DNA of 64,000 bases. It comes from Chthoniobacteraceae bacterium (GTDB lineage Bacteria; Verrucomicrobiota; Verrucomicrobiia; Chthoniobacterales; Chthoniobacteraceae). Both the position numbers and the translations under genes were made by a program. Location: NCBI GenBank assembly GCA_028293625.1, contig JAQGOL010000034.1, forward strand, positions 62,001-126,000, read 5' to 3'. This document shows positions 18,301 to 26,761 of the stretch, one piece after another (the first letter of the stretch is position 1; every line of letters starts with the position of its first letter). The notes beneath the pieces were generated by a model that was not told the origin of the DNA, searched no databases, and saw nothing but the letters and a program-made list of their open reading frames with translations.

Positions 18301-20428
18301 GCCCGGACAACAGTTCTCTTTCCTGGCCAAGAGCATCCACAACCTTTTCATTGAAGGCGGCGAAGGAGCCGACCATCTCACGGTAAATCCGCTCACGGGC
18401 ACGCCTGTGCACGATGTCGGGCTCAACCTGAGCGACGTGCTCAAAGAGAAGCTCAAACTGGGCGATAGCGCGATCGACATCATCGACGTGAATGGCCAGG
18501 CCGCGGTTGATGGCGTGCAGATCCGTGCTGAGCAGGTGGAAATCCACTACTCGCCCGACGGCAAGGGCGACCTCGTCGGGGGGGTGATGAAATTGACCGG
18601 CCTGCCGACCTACACCGTGCGCCTCGCCAATGTGGCGGACAACTTTACCTACAACGCCGGCGGTGGCAATGATCAGACCACCGTGTTCTCAAATACCGGC
18701 CCCACCCGGATCCTCGGCGGCGCGGGTGATGATAGCTTCACGATCGTGGCGCAGAATCCCGGCAACCCGAACAACCCCGCCGACCCGTTCAATCCCAAGG
18801 ATTATCTGGCCGGCGTCAACGTCGACGCGGGGACGGGAAAGAACACGATTTTCTTCAACGAAAGCCAAGCGGTCGCGGGTGACACCATCGACCTCAGCAG
18901 CACGCAGTTTCACAGCCAGCTGGTGCCGAGCGTCAACTTCACGGCGACGGGCGGTTCGTTCAAAAACGTGTTGCTCTCAGCCACGCAATACGTGAACCAA
19001 ATCTTCATCGTCTCGCTCCCGGCGGGCGCCAGCACACTCGTCTTCAGCGGGGTAAGCGACGACACCATAAAGCTCGGGGCTACTTCCAATGGCTACGGCG
19101 GGAGTCTCGATCCCATCCTTGGCGCCCTCAAAATCGACGCCGGCGCGGGCGCGAACAAATTGCAACTTGTCGATTCCGGCGACGCGAATGGAAATGCCAA
19201 CGTGATTGTCACTGCTACGCAGCTGCTCGGCCTTGCCGGCGCGGCGGATAATACGCCCGTGGAGTACGCTGCGACCAACGGCACACTTGCGATCACGATC
19301 GATGGTTCGAATGCAAATGATACCGTTACCCTCAACTCGCCCGCCGCGACTATCTTACTCAATGGCAACGGCGGCAATGACCGCGGCAATGTCAATGGGC
19401 TCACCTTGCCCGCGACGATCCGCGGCGGCGCGGGCAACGATTCGGTGACGGTGGGCAGTGCCACCCACCTCGTTGCCTCCGTCGTTTCGCCTCTCACGTT
19501 TTTTGGCGAAGCGGGCATCGATACACTCGTGGTCGACGACAAGGCGGCGTCTGGCGCAAACGCCTTTGGCATCAACGCCAAGTCGGTTACCTACGGCGGG
19601 ATTGGCATCACGAACTTCGATTCCACCCTGGAAGCCACGCAGCTGCTCGCTGGGAAAGGGTATGACATTTTCAACGTCAACGCCCTCCCCGCCACGCTCG
19701 TGACGATTGATGGCGGACTGGGCGCCAATCGACTGAATGGCCCCGCCGTAAGCAATCTCTGGAATATCACGTCCACCGATGCCGGTACACTGAACGCCAA
19801 CGTCCGCTTTTCCAAAATCGCAACTCTTGTCGGCGGTGCGAGCACCGATCGCTTTTCCTTCGCCAATTCCAAGGGCGTGACCGGCGATATCAGTGGCGGC
19901 GCGGGCAATGACACGCTCGACTACAGCGCCTACACCGGCCCGGTCAAAGTGAACCTCGCCTTCAGCACCGCGACCAACATCGCCGGCGGGATCACCAAAT
20001 TTGAAAATGCAACCGGCGGCGCGGGCGATGACCTTCTGGTCGGTGACGGCTTCTCCAACATCCTCGACGGCGGCGCCGGTCGCGACGTCATCATCGGGCG
20101 CAACGGAGCCGACACCATCCTCGGCGGCGCGGGCGAAGATCTGCTTATCGGGGGCAGCACGAACTTCGATGCGGTCCCGCTCGCGCTCGCGGCAATCTCA
20201 AAAGAGTGGAGTTCCCCTGCCGCGTATCTCGCTCGCATCCTTCATCTCAGCTCTGGTGGCGGATTAAACGGCGCGACGCTGCTCACCTCGGCGACTGTTC
20301 ACGATGATGCAGACTCCGACACGCTCACCGGCGGCGCCGCTGACCTCGACTGGTTTTTCGCCAAACTCACCCCCGGGGCCGATCTAGACCTCGCGGACTT
20401 TAAGCAGGATCTGGAAAAGAACCACTGA
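15359..20428 (+). CDS. Giant LEPR-XLL-like surface protein with RTX calcium-binding repeats
   Basis: A protein of 1,689 residues from the ATG at 15359; the upstream in-frame ATG (15320) is unlikely. The N-terminus (MKSISLVEPLESRIAPAG) matches the LEPR-XLL type motif found on very large PVC surface proteins. Near residue 101 an EF-hand-like loop (DNNGDAQINQSD) appears. The first 700 residues are beta-rich with no family I can name. RTX nonapeptide repeats of the GGxGxDxhx type lie at about 800-930, 1100-1125 and 1505-1605, for example LLGGAGNDALIGGDGPN. These bind calcium and fold outside the cell, often on type I-secreted proteins. No secretion genes are adjacent. Probable role: adhesion or surface layer. 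Confidence 0.88.
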   Translation: MKSISLVEPLESRIAPAGLSFPQFANDISSKLTAIQTSVDSAVLVTSAIPIVGSEVTKAAKLFDDFTAQLHSALSLLGNGPSDSQVQSAFFNVLLPLNLLADNNGDAQINQSDVVISHAIPGSINERGAYISIDLHLHRQALLVAGEKSFDIGLKSLPFEVSGTGGVDVTFGFDYQHLKFGFGENTGFNFDASAVNELTLDVQASLHANSHIDATLGFLKATLRDGSTADSSKHTNLNAGFSVDVNSSGGVSNFTFTGGAEVYLKVDADFSPDFPGIGADFELHWMGPSGKAATAPTVEFKNVRVNLGRAISSFVAPILDVVDSVIKPVQPVIDFVTAPIPVLSDLSHVIGGGDITLLGIADAAKSEIPEGYQELFVLASTAAKVVKFSELFKTSEFGQVSFLVGDFLAANEDPLAPDLRAAPAAQSAGSAATHKDLSTLIASGVSPDFNINDQIDKALDAAGLDKDNQLVKDLKDTLDEFIHPNGITYSIPFLTDPANAVFGLLLGRDATLFSLDAKLKLQGDFSKSYPLPLGFEVGFAGQIKADLQLHLGYDTFGLREFIADSANLANGVGNVDVGKLAIDLLDGIYMSTTTHAYLDAGIAATAGLDVVIASITVEGGVQIGLHLDPAADVNNADNDPSKIHFRSELKDCIFDVTGGVSAFLDVVAKVGIGPFSISKTFDIAHVTLLDFGSCIANPFSPPPNLHLASTHAEDPSIADDGTLRLNVGSFANQRGISEAVTSESYQVYTGANPGEVVVVAFGLAQTFTGINHIIADAGTGNDSINIQSLNQDVPLTADVKIDGGDGDDQITYHGTGQARLLGGAGNDALIGGDGPNYLNGGEGNDHLTGGASANHLGVFTLNGVTYTDNGNDVLTGGSGLNTLDGGDGNDMLFAGPSNGDVLTGGKGDDQLAASQGMASFYGGPGDDRIFWKAGDGKPVVLDGGNDARENNSLEITGSPLDDSVTLTKNGADTRVQVALLLPGQQFSFLAKSIHNLFIEGGEGADHLTVNPLTGTPVHDVGLNLSDVLKEKLKLGDSAIDIIDVNGQAAVDGVQIRAEQVEIHYSPDGKGDLVGGVMKLTGLPTYTVRLANVADNFTYNAGGGNDQTTVFSNTGPTRILGGAGDDSFTIVAQNPGNPNNPADPFNPKDYLAGVNVDAGTGKNTIFFNESQAVAGDTIDLSSTQFHSQLVPSVNFTATGGSFKNVLLSATQYVNQIFIVSLPAGASTLVFSGVSDDTIKLGATSNGYGGSLDPILGALKIDAGAGANKLQLVDSGDANGNANVIVTATQLLGLAGAADNTPVEYAATNGTLAITIDGSNANDTVTLNSPAATILLNGNGGNDRGNVNGLTLPATIRGGAGNDSVTVGSATHLVASVVSPLTFFGEAGIDTLVVDDKAASGANAFGINAKSVTYGGIGITNFDSTLEATQLLAGKGYDIFNVNALPATLVTIDGGLGANRLNGPAVSNLWNITSTDAGTLNANVRFSKIATLVGGASTDRFSFANSKGVTGDISGGAGNDTLDYSAYTGPVKVNLAFSTATNIAGGITKFENATGGAGDDLLVGDGFSNILDGGAGRDVIIGRNGADTILGGAGEDLLIGGSTNFDAVPLALAAISKEWSSPAAYLARILHLSSGGGLNGATLLTSATVHDDADSDTLTGGAADLDWFFAKLTPGADLDLADFKQDLEKNH

Positions 20429-20449
20429 GCCACTGTCTGGATCTGTCCT

Positions 20450-20716
20450 GGAGCAGAAACAGCGCACCCGGCATCGCAACGCATCGTAAAGTCCAAGCTT
20501 GCCTCCCGCTTTAAGAACTTCTTCAACCGCAGCCTCGCTAAAGCTGCGGCGCGCCGGCGTGCCATCCTCCCCGGCCAACCGCTCAACGCCTTCTTCAAAA
20601 AGATACTTCCGATAAAAGGCCATCACTTTTCCCATGGGAATTTCTTCACCAAAACGCGCCTGGATGGCAATGCGCAATCCTTTCCGGGCCAGCTTCCACC
20701 CGTGCACGGCCTGCAC
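20450..20716 (-). pseudogene. C-terminal remnant of REP-associated (Y1) transposase
   Basis: The minus-strand frame gives GWKLARKGLRIAIQARFG, VMAFYRKYLFEEGVERLAG, RRSFSEAAVEEVLKAGGKL and ALRCRVRCF. This is the tail of the same transposase class as the remnant at 14801-15115 (relatives read GREEV..VL..GG.LS...LRCRVRYF). After RCF the expected continuation (DGxxxGS) is lost by frameshift or deletion. There is no N-terminal half upstream, where rlmF begins. The frame continues to 20384, inside the end of the RTX gene, but that part is not transposase-like. Confidence 0.7.
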
Positions 20717-20748
20717 TGTTAGCGTAATTTAAATGCCGAATTCTTTTT

Positions 20749-21651
20749 CTACCAAAACCTCCACGCCAGGATGCGGCTCTTCTTTTGGCCCTGCGCCATT
20801 TCGATCACTCTCACCTCGGCGGCTTGGGCGTGCCGGAGCGCCTGCTCCAACCTGGGAAGATGCGCGTTTTTGGAAACCAGGGTCGTAAACCATTTGCATT
20901 GCCGGCCCACCGCCACGCTTTGGACAATCATGCGCCGGACAAAGGCCAGCTCGCCGCCTGCGCACCAAAGCTCGCCGTTTTTGCCGCCGAAATTCAACAC
21001 GGGCGTCAACCGCTTTTTGCCGCCGAGATTGTGGATCTTCCTACGCGTTCCGGCCGCGGCTTCCTCGGCTGAGGCATGGAAGGGCGGGTTGCACATGGTC
21101 AGATCAAATTGCTCGCCTGCCTGGATGGCCCCTTTAAAACATTCCATCGTCGAGCTTTGAAGCCGGCACTCGATCAGGTCGGCGATGCCCGGGTTGGCGG
21201 CCACCAGAGTGCGCGCCCAACACAGCGCGACGGGATCGATGTCCAAGCCGACAAATCGCCAGCCGTACTCGCTCGCGCCAATGAGCGGATAGATGCAATT
21301 GGCGCCCGTGCCGAGATCGAGCACCACCACCGCCCGGCCGCGCGGAATCTTGGCGCCCGCCCCGAGCAGGTCGGCCAGGTAGTGCACATAATCGCTGCGA
21401 CCAGGAATCGGCGGGCAAAGGTAGCCGGGCGGGACGTCCCAATTTTTCAAGCCGTAGCCGTCATCAAGCAGCGCGCGGTTGAGCGCTTTGACGGCAGCGG
21501 GATTCGCGTAATCAACGGAGGCATCCCCGTAGAGGTTGGGCGCCACGAAGGCCGACAGCGCCGGGCAACACGCAATGAGCCGCGCAAAATCGTAACGGCC
21601 GCGATACCGGTTGCGCGGATGTAACCCGGTTTTTCCAGCTCCCGTGTTCAT
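20749..21651 (-). CDS. rlmF: 23S rRNA (adenine(1618)-N6)-methyltransferase RlmF
   Basis: A protein of 300 residues from the ATG at 21651. The beginning ([13 protein letters not shown]) and [20 protein letters not shown] match RlmF. The AdoMet site is [14 protein letters not shown] and the adenine N6-methyltransferase catalytic motif is NPPFH, followed by [19 protein letters not shown]. The C-terminus ([24 protein letters not shown]) is also standard. It methylates A1618 of 23S rRNA using S-adenosylmethionine. Its start overlaps the stop of the small gene upstream as TGATG, so the two are translationally coupled. Confidence 0.95.
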   Translation of the reverse strand: MNTGAGKTGLHPRNRYRGRYDFARLIACCPALSAFVAPNLYGDASVDYANPAAVKALNRALLDDGYGLKNWDVPPGYLCPPIPGRSDYVHYLADLLGAGAKIPRGRAVVVLDLGTGANCIYPLIGASEYGWRFVGLDIDPVALCWARTLVAANPGIADLIECRLQSSTMECFKGAIQAGEQFDLTMCNPPFHASAEEAAAGTRRKIHNLGGKKRLTPVLNFGGKNGELWCAGGELAFVRRMIVQSVAVGRQCKWFTTLVSKNAHLPRLEQALRHAQAAEVRVIEMAQGQKKSRILAWRFW

Positions 21652-21920
21652 CACGGTTTTCCTCCGGGAGGCGTACGGTCGGCTCCGAAATATTTCTCGC
21701 TACGATAGCGCAGCCAAACGCGCAGCACCTGGGGCACTTTCTCGCGCTCGGCTTCGCTCAGGCTTTCATAGAGCACCATGGCCTTCTCGCGTTCGCCCCG
21801 GCAGGCCCGGTTGTTATGCGCATCCCAGTAGCCGCGCGCCACACGAATGCGGCGACACACTTCCTTGATCAATGCCGGCCCGGCAAGCGGCGATTGATTA
21901 GCTTTGTTCCTGGCGGGCAT
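21651..21920 (-). CDS. Small basic hypothetical protein coupled to rlmF
   Basis: An 89-residue, Arg/Lys-rich, soluble protein with no signal peptide. It contains [20 protein letters not shown] and [20 protein letters not shown], probably two or three helices. I do not recognise the family. The stop codon overlaps the rlmF start by one nucleotide (TGATG), which argues that it is a real gene read just before rlmF; a role in RNA or ribosome handling would be an inference from that alone. Confidence 0.65.
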   Translation of the reverse strand: MPARNKANQSPLAGPALIKEVCRRIRVARGYWDAHNNRACRGEREKAMVLYESLSEAEREKVPQVLRVWLRYRSEKYFGADRTPPGGKP

Positions 21921-22114
21921 AATCCGCCACTAGCCGCCAAAACAGCCCAAAGTCAAAGCGCGATTTTCCAGCGTCCCGAAGTCATTGGTCATTTCGCTGC
22001 ACGCGCTCGGTGTCTCCATTAGAACCCGTTCTACTCTCCTATCATGCGTGTCTGGCGCGAGGCCTCTTTAAATATCGCGATGCTCTGTGGCATCCTCTTT
22101 GAAATATTCACCGG

Positions 22115-23410
22115 CTATGCCTCCTCCCATTTGAATCTGAGGACGGATAGAGCTCCGAAGACCGCGGTATACCCGAGAAGAACCAGAGACGGCATCACGA
22201 TCGCGTTGAACCCCAGGCCCCTCCAAGTCATTGCATCGAAAGCATCCACGATCCATCGAGTCGGAACAAAGAGAGTTGCTTGCTGAAGCCAGCCGGGGAA
22301 AAGAAACGATGGCACCCACGCGCCGCCTAACATTACGAGCATTAGGACCGCAAATATCGCGATCCCACGAGTTGCTTCCGGGCTGCGGCCTATCGCGGCG
22401 AGCAACAACCCAACACTCGAAGCAAAGAGCGCGAAAATCAGATTGCAAAGCAGGAACCCGATCCAGCTTCCCTCGACTCTTACACCGAGAGCCACAATAC
22501 AAAAGGCCCAGCAAGCCGCGAGCGTTAAGAGGGAGATAAGCGTCGTGCTGGCGGCGCGCCCTCCCAGTAATACGGCTCTTGAGAGCGGCGCTGATTGAAG
22601 ACGTTTCCAAAGCCCTCTTTGCCTTTCCAGGAGTAACGCGACTCCCGTTTCGATGGAAAACATAAGGACAAATTGGACAGCCATGCCCCCAAATGAATGC
22701 GCGTACCCATTGTATGCCGCCCCCCGCTTTTGCGTCATGTTCTCGGTGATGGTCTCGTACGGCACTGACATCCCTCCGGCAAGCCCATTTCCTGATGCTT
22801 TATCGCTGCCCGGCGCCCGAGGACGATCCATGAACTTCTGGACGCTTTTGAGCATCGCGAACAATTCCGTATTCGCGGAATCGGTCTGATTCGATAAATT
22901 ACTTAATGACTCCTCGATGAAGTTTTGCCCGCCTGCTCCACCAAACGCATCCCGGCTCACGATTTGCATGATGTTCTGAGTTAACGCTCCCTTTACTATA
23001 CTCAATTCCATTGCCTTGGATGGATCGTTGAGAATCGTGACTTGAGGTTTCTTACCGGGACCAAACATCGCTCGGGTTGCATCTTTCCCAAAACCTTTGG
23101 GGATAATCACCGCGACGCCTACTTTACCTCGCAAGACCCGGTCCCGAGCGGCAGCTTCATCAACCAATTCCATACGCAGGTTAGGATCCTTTTCAAAACT
23201 AACAAGGATGGCTGCGGCAGTCGCTCCCTCGTCTGCCATGGCAACGCACACCGGCACACGGTTGGGCTGAGCGCGCCCGTTGGCACCGCCCGTTACGGAG
23301 CCCATAAATGTTCCGATCGCGATCGGCACCAAAATGGTAATGATTACCGCTTTGGGGTTATTGAAGAAGATCTTCAGGTCTTTGCGGATAATTGCCAGAA
23401 CCACATTCAT
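22115..23410 (-). CDS. ABC-2 type transporter permease
   Basis: A 431-residue membrane protein of the DrrB/YhaP type: an N-terminal helix (VIITILVPIAIGTFMGSV), a long extracytoplasmic domain (residues 45-230) and about five more helices in the C-terminal half (IGFLLCNLIFALFASSVGLL, IAIFAVLMLVMLGGAWVPS). The extracytoplasmic loop fits the ABC2_membrane_3 family used to export lipids, drugs or polysaccharide. The start codon overlaps the stop of the ATPase gene as ATGA, so the two form an export pair. Cargo unknown. Confidence 0.92.
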   Translation of the reverse strand: MNVVLAIIRKDLKIFFNNPKAVIITILVPIAIGTFMGSVTGGANGRAQPNRVPVCVAMADEGATAAAILVSFEKDPNLRMELVDEAAARDRVLRGKVGVAVIIPKGFGKDATRAMFGPGKKPQVTILNDPSKAMELSIVKGALTQNIMQIVSRDAFGGAGGQNFIEESLSNLSNQTDSANTELFAMLKSVQKFMDRPRAPGSDKASGNGLAGGMSVPYETITENMTQKRGAAYNGYAHSFGGMAVQFVLMFSIETGVALLLERQRGLWKRLQSAPLSRAVLLGGRAASTTLISLLTLAACWAFCIVALGVRVEGSWIGFLLCNLIFALFASSVGLLLAAIGRSPEATRGIAIFAVLMLVMLGGAWVPSFLFPGWLQQATLFVPTRWIVDAFDAMTWRGLGFNAIVMPSLVLLGYTAVFGALSVLRFKWEEA

Positions 23411-24363
23411 AGGTCTCTCAGTTTGTTTCCGGTTAATTTGAGGAAAACCGATTCGAGAGTCGGCTCTTCAGAATGGATTTGAATCCATTTACAACCGGCC
23501 CTTGCCAGGTATTCAAGCACTGCCGAGGTGGCAGGCTCCAGCTCGTCAACTACAACGCTCAACCGTGAGGCCGTAGCTTTCGCGGTGACAACCCCGGGGA
23601 GAGAGCAAAGCGAAAGCAGCACGTTTTCCTCAACAGGCCTCTCCATCTCGATGAGGAGTTGACGCTGTTTTTCCACTTCCTTCTTCAGCCCTCCGAGGGT
23701 GTTGTCGGCAACGACCTCGCCGTGATCCATAATAATAACCCGATCGCACAACCGCTCGACTTCTTCCATGTAGTGAGTGGTGTAGATGATAGTTTTGCCG
23801 CGTTTCCGTAGCAGTTCAATGTTATCAAAAATCGCGTTGCGGCTCTGAGGATCGACGCCAACAGTCGGTTCATCAAGCAGGAGGATTTCCGGGTCATGTA
23901 ACAACGAGGCGGCGAGGTTGAGGCGCCTTTTCATTCCCCCACTATAATTGCGCACCTTGTCAGAAGCGCGATCTGCAAGACCCACAAACTCCAATGAAGT
24001 ATGCATGGCTGCAAAGAGTTGTTCTCCTGCAAGATCATACAAGGCGCCAAAAAAACGGAGGTTATCCCACGCGCTCAACTCGTCATAAAGCGCCAGTTCC
24101 TGGGGAACCAGCCCGAGCAGCTTCTTGGCGGGCGAAACATCCGATTTCACCAAATGCTCACGGATCCTGATTTCCCCGGCATCGGGCGGGAAAAGCCCCG
24201 TGATCATGGAAATGATGGTCGTCTTACCGGCGCCGTTCGGGCCGAGCAACCCAACACACGCGCCTGCGTCAATTGTCAGGGTAAGGTCGTGCACAGCCTT
24301 CAGGCTTCCGAAGCTCTTTGAGACTGCCCGAACCGACAATACCGCGTTGGATACACTCTGCAT
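23407..24363 (-). CDS. ABC transporter ATP-binding protein (ABC-2 export type)
   Basis: A protein of 318 residues from the ATG at 24363; the longer frame (to 24501) has no leader of the family. Walker A is GPNGAGKTT, the signature YSGGMKRRLNLA, Walker B EILLLDEPTVGVD and the switch histidine lies in YTTHYMEEVERL. The C-terminal 80 residues form the extension usual in DrrA/NatA-like exporters. It powers the permease encoded immediately downstream with ATGA overlap. A gap of 680 nt before DUF4142 on the other strand leaves room for a promoter. Confidence 0.95.
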   Translation of the reverse strand: MQSVSNAVLSVRAVSKSFGSLKAVHDLTLTIDAGACVGLLGPNGAGKTTIISMITGLFPPDAGEIRIREHLVKSDVSPAKKLLGLVPQELALYDELSAWDNLRFFGALYDLAGEQLFAAMHTSLEFVGLADRASDKVRNYSGGMKRRLNLAASLLHDPEILLLDEPTVGVDPQSRNAIFDNIELLRKRGKTIIYTTHYMEEVERLCDRVIIMDHGEVVADNTLGGLKKEVEKQRQLLIEMERPVEENVLLSLCSLPGVVTAKATASRLSVVVDELEPATSAVLEYLARAGCKWIQIHSEEPTLESVFLKLTGNKLRDL

Positions 24364-25042
24364 TGCAGCGGACTCTGCAATTTCCCTGGTTGGGTCAATC
24401 TTTTTTGTCCCCACAATGGGAAGCCACAGGAAACGAAAGACAAGCTGCGCCGGGCAAACTCGCCCGTATCTCGAGTAAGAGGAAGCTATCGCGCCCGACA
24501 ACTATTGGTCCAACTGTAAGCAGACAGAGCCTCTTCAGCGTATCGATCCCTGCAGGGGGGCTAAGATAGGTGGTGACGGGCGGAGGAAAGAGCTGACGCA
24601 AAACTTCGAACAGGAGAGCGAGTAGGCGGCCGACTTATTCTCTTATCAGAAGGTTTCTTAGGGTAGCTGTTTTTACGCCGGACTGTGAGCGCATGGCGCA
24701 AAATGGGGATCGAGAACAAACGCGCAGCTTCACAATCTGCAACGATATATCTGCGCCCGCCGTTTTGTTTTGCACATTACCGCGCAAGCGCCACCCAGCT
24801 ATGAGCACCACCCTCCGTCTACTCGCAATCGCCACCGGCGCTTCCTCCGGCATCGGATATATGGCGGATACGCAGCTGCTTCTCGACGCCGCAGGCGTGA
24901 TTGAGGCTGGCAATGGCGGAAACGCCTTCATCAGCGCCGCAAAGAGCAGCTGTATATGGTCCCGCGAATGGGACGGGCTGAGCCACCCAGGGTAGGATAC
25001 TTTCACGCAAAAACCACAACAGACCATCCATAAATTAAAGTT
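24364..25042. other. Gene-poor interval with a possible SDR-like scrap
   Basis: The 680-nt divergent space between the ABC ATPase and DUF4142 genes holds several overlapping ORFs without family features. One plus-strand ORF starting with ATG 24801 reads LLAIATGASSGIGYM, resembling the TGxxxGIG motif of short-chain dehydrogenases, but what follows does not. It could be a gene scrap or chance. Promoters for both neighbours must lie here; none stands out. Confidence 0.3.
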
Positions 25043-25657
25043 ATGAATCGACGCAACTTCATTACGACTACGACACTCGCGACCGCAGGCGCACTCCTCA
25101 CACATTCTGCCTTTGCAGCACACGACGGGAAAGTCGGCACACTCGACATTGCCGAATGGACGAAAATCAATACGGAAGCCGGTGCCAAGTTGAAGGCCAT
25201 CAAGCCTAGTAGTGATAAGCTCTCGGAATCTGACCAAAAACTGATGATTGAGATCGCGGCAGGTGGAATGATGCAGCTCGAGTTAAGCAAGGCTGCCGTT
25301 GCGAAGGCTACAAGCGCAGATGTAAAAGCGTATGCGCAGGCCGAAGTTGACGAACAGACCGGGCTCGCTGCGAAGCTCAAGGAAATCGCCATGGCCAAAG
25401 GCGCTACCCTTCCGGAGACACCCGATGACAAGATCAAGAAGGCGGTCGAAAAATTGAACGCGAAGTCCGGTGCCGACTTTGACCATGCATATCTCGAGCA
25501 AAGTGGCGTAGAGGGCCACGAGAAGCTCGATAAGACGATGAGCAAGGTGCAGTCGAAAGCTCAGGACGCGACACTCAAGGAAGTAGCGACAACCGCTCTG
25601 CCCCTGATCAAGACACACCTGCAAGCGGCGCGCGATGAAATAAAGGATAAAGGATAA
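25043..25657 (+). CDS. DUF4142 domain protein, secreted
   Basis: A 204-residue protein with a Tat-like or Sec leader (MNRRNFITTTTLATAGALL) ending near AFAA. The mature part is helical and contains SDQKLMIEIAAGGMMQLELS, SADVKAYAQAEVDEQ and LKEVATTALPLIKTHL, the pattern of DUF4142, a ferritin-like helical bundle of unknown function found in the periplasm. The family usually lacks metal ligands in order, and none is evident here. It is followed 11 nt later by an MBL hydrolase gene, probably in the same transcript. Confidence 0.87.
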   Translation: MNRRNFITTTTLATAGALLTHSAFAAHDGKVGTLDIAEWTKINTEAGAKLKAIKPSSDKLSESDQKLMIEIAAGGMMQLELSKAAVAKATSADVKAYAQAEVDEQTGLAAKLKEIAMAKGATLPETPDDKIKKAVEKLNAKSGADFDHAYLEQSGVEGHEKLDKTMSKVQSKAQDATLKEVATTALPLIKTHLQAARDEIKDKG

Positions 25658-25668
25658 CGGTCGCGATC

Positions 25669-26535
25669 ATGGCTCAACAAATTCCGCTCACGCCAGAGGC
25701 GATTGCCAGTATCCCTCATCCCGACGACGGCACGACTGAGATCGCCGCGGACCTTGCCTATTGTCGGTTGGCGATGGTGAACGTCGTATTTTTCGGCCAG
25801 CCACAATGCGGTGATCGTGGCTGGGTATTAATCGACGCGGGGTTGCCCGGTATGACGGGACGGATTGAGCGCGCGGCTCGCGAACGCTTCGGGGAAGGCG
25901 CTCGTCCGTTGGCCATTGTGCTTACGCATGGACATTTCGATCACGTCGGCTGCCTGGAAAAGCTTTCCGAGAAATGGGAGGTGCCGGTCTTCGCGCACGC
26001 GTTGGAACGGCAGTTTCTTGACGGCAGCACCGAGTATCCGCCGCCCGATACCAAAGCTGGTGGGGGGATCATGCCGCTACTTGCGCCGCTTTTTCCCCGC
26101 AAGCCGATCGACGTCGGTAGGCAGCTATGCACCTTACCTGATGATGGGAAGGTCCCTGGCATGCCCGGCTGGCGCTGGCTACATACTCCTGGTCATACGC
26201 CAGGTCACGTTTCGCTTTGGCGGGAGCAGGATCGTGCGCTAATAGTCGGCGACGCATTTATTACTACGGCGCAGGAATCCGCCTACGCGGTTGCTCTGCA
26301 GGAACCCGAGATGCACGGACCGCCTAAATACTTCACGCCCGACTGGGTCTCCGCGCGGGCGTCAGTTGAGAGATTGGCCGCGCTCGCGCCGGACCTTGTT
26401 GTTACCGGCCATGGTCGCGCTATGAAAGGTGCGGAAATGAAGGGTGCTTTGCAAAATCTGGCGCGGGATTTTAACCGGGTTGCTCTCCCCGCAGACGGAG
26501 CCGGCTTTCAAATGCAGAAGCCAACCGCGGCGTGA
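25669..26535 (+). CDS. MBL-fold metallo-hydrolase
   Basis: A 288-residue enzyme with the metallo-beta-lactamase zinc motif THGHFDHVG (HxHxDH). The later metal ligands are in HTPGHTPGHVSLW, GDAFITT and VTGHG. No signal peptide is seen, so it is likely cytoplasmic. The family covers glyoxalase II, lactonases, esterases and others; the substrate is not predictable here. It is 11 nt downstream of DUF4142. Confidence 0.92.
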   Translation: MAQQIPLTPEAIASIPHPDDGTTEIAADLAYCRLAMVNVVFFGQPQCGDRGWVLIDAGLPGMTGRIERAARERFGEGARPLAIVLTHGHFDHVGCLEKLSEKWEVPVFAHALERQFLDGSTEYPPPDTKAGGGIMPLLAPLFPRKPIDVGRQLCTLPDDGKVPGMPGWRWLHTPGHTPGHVSLWREQDRALIVGDAFITTAQESAYAVALQEPEMHGPPKYFTPDWVSARASVERLAALAPDLVVTGHGRAMKGAEMKGALQNLARDFNRVALPADGAGFQMQKPTAA

Positions 26536-26761
26536 AACCGCCTGCTTCAAAATAACGCACCAGACAACACTTTCTAAGGCCGGAAACTTTGCGCTCCGCG
26601 CATCCGGTGGCGCAATCACGCGAACCTATGGCGTCTTCCGGCTTCCGACAAATGCGCTCAGCAATCACGCCGCTCTCGTAAAGCTGCCGAATTTTTGGTA
26701 ATTCAGGGATGCCGCGGCGGCTCGCGTTTGTCGGAGGGGGTAATAGGATGGAGTTCATTCC

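Noticed and set aside
16385-18547. A 720-codon open frame on the minus strand, antisense to the RTX gene
   Set aside because: It covers the coding zone of the repeats, has an Arg/Val/Ala-heavy composition without domains, and arises because GC-rich genes keep antisense frames open.
14801-20716. The idea that the RTX gene inserted into one transposase gene
   Set aside because: On the minus strand a split single copy should have its N-terminal part at the higher coordinates; the remnants are in the reverse order.
24635-25237. A 200-codon minus-strand frame across the gap before DUF4142
   Set aside because: It runs antisense over the DUF4142 start, has no recognisable family and no start context.
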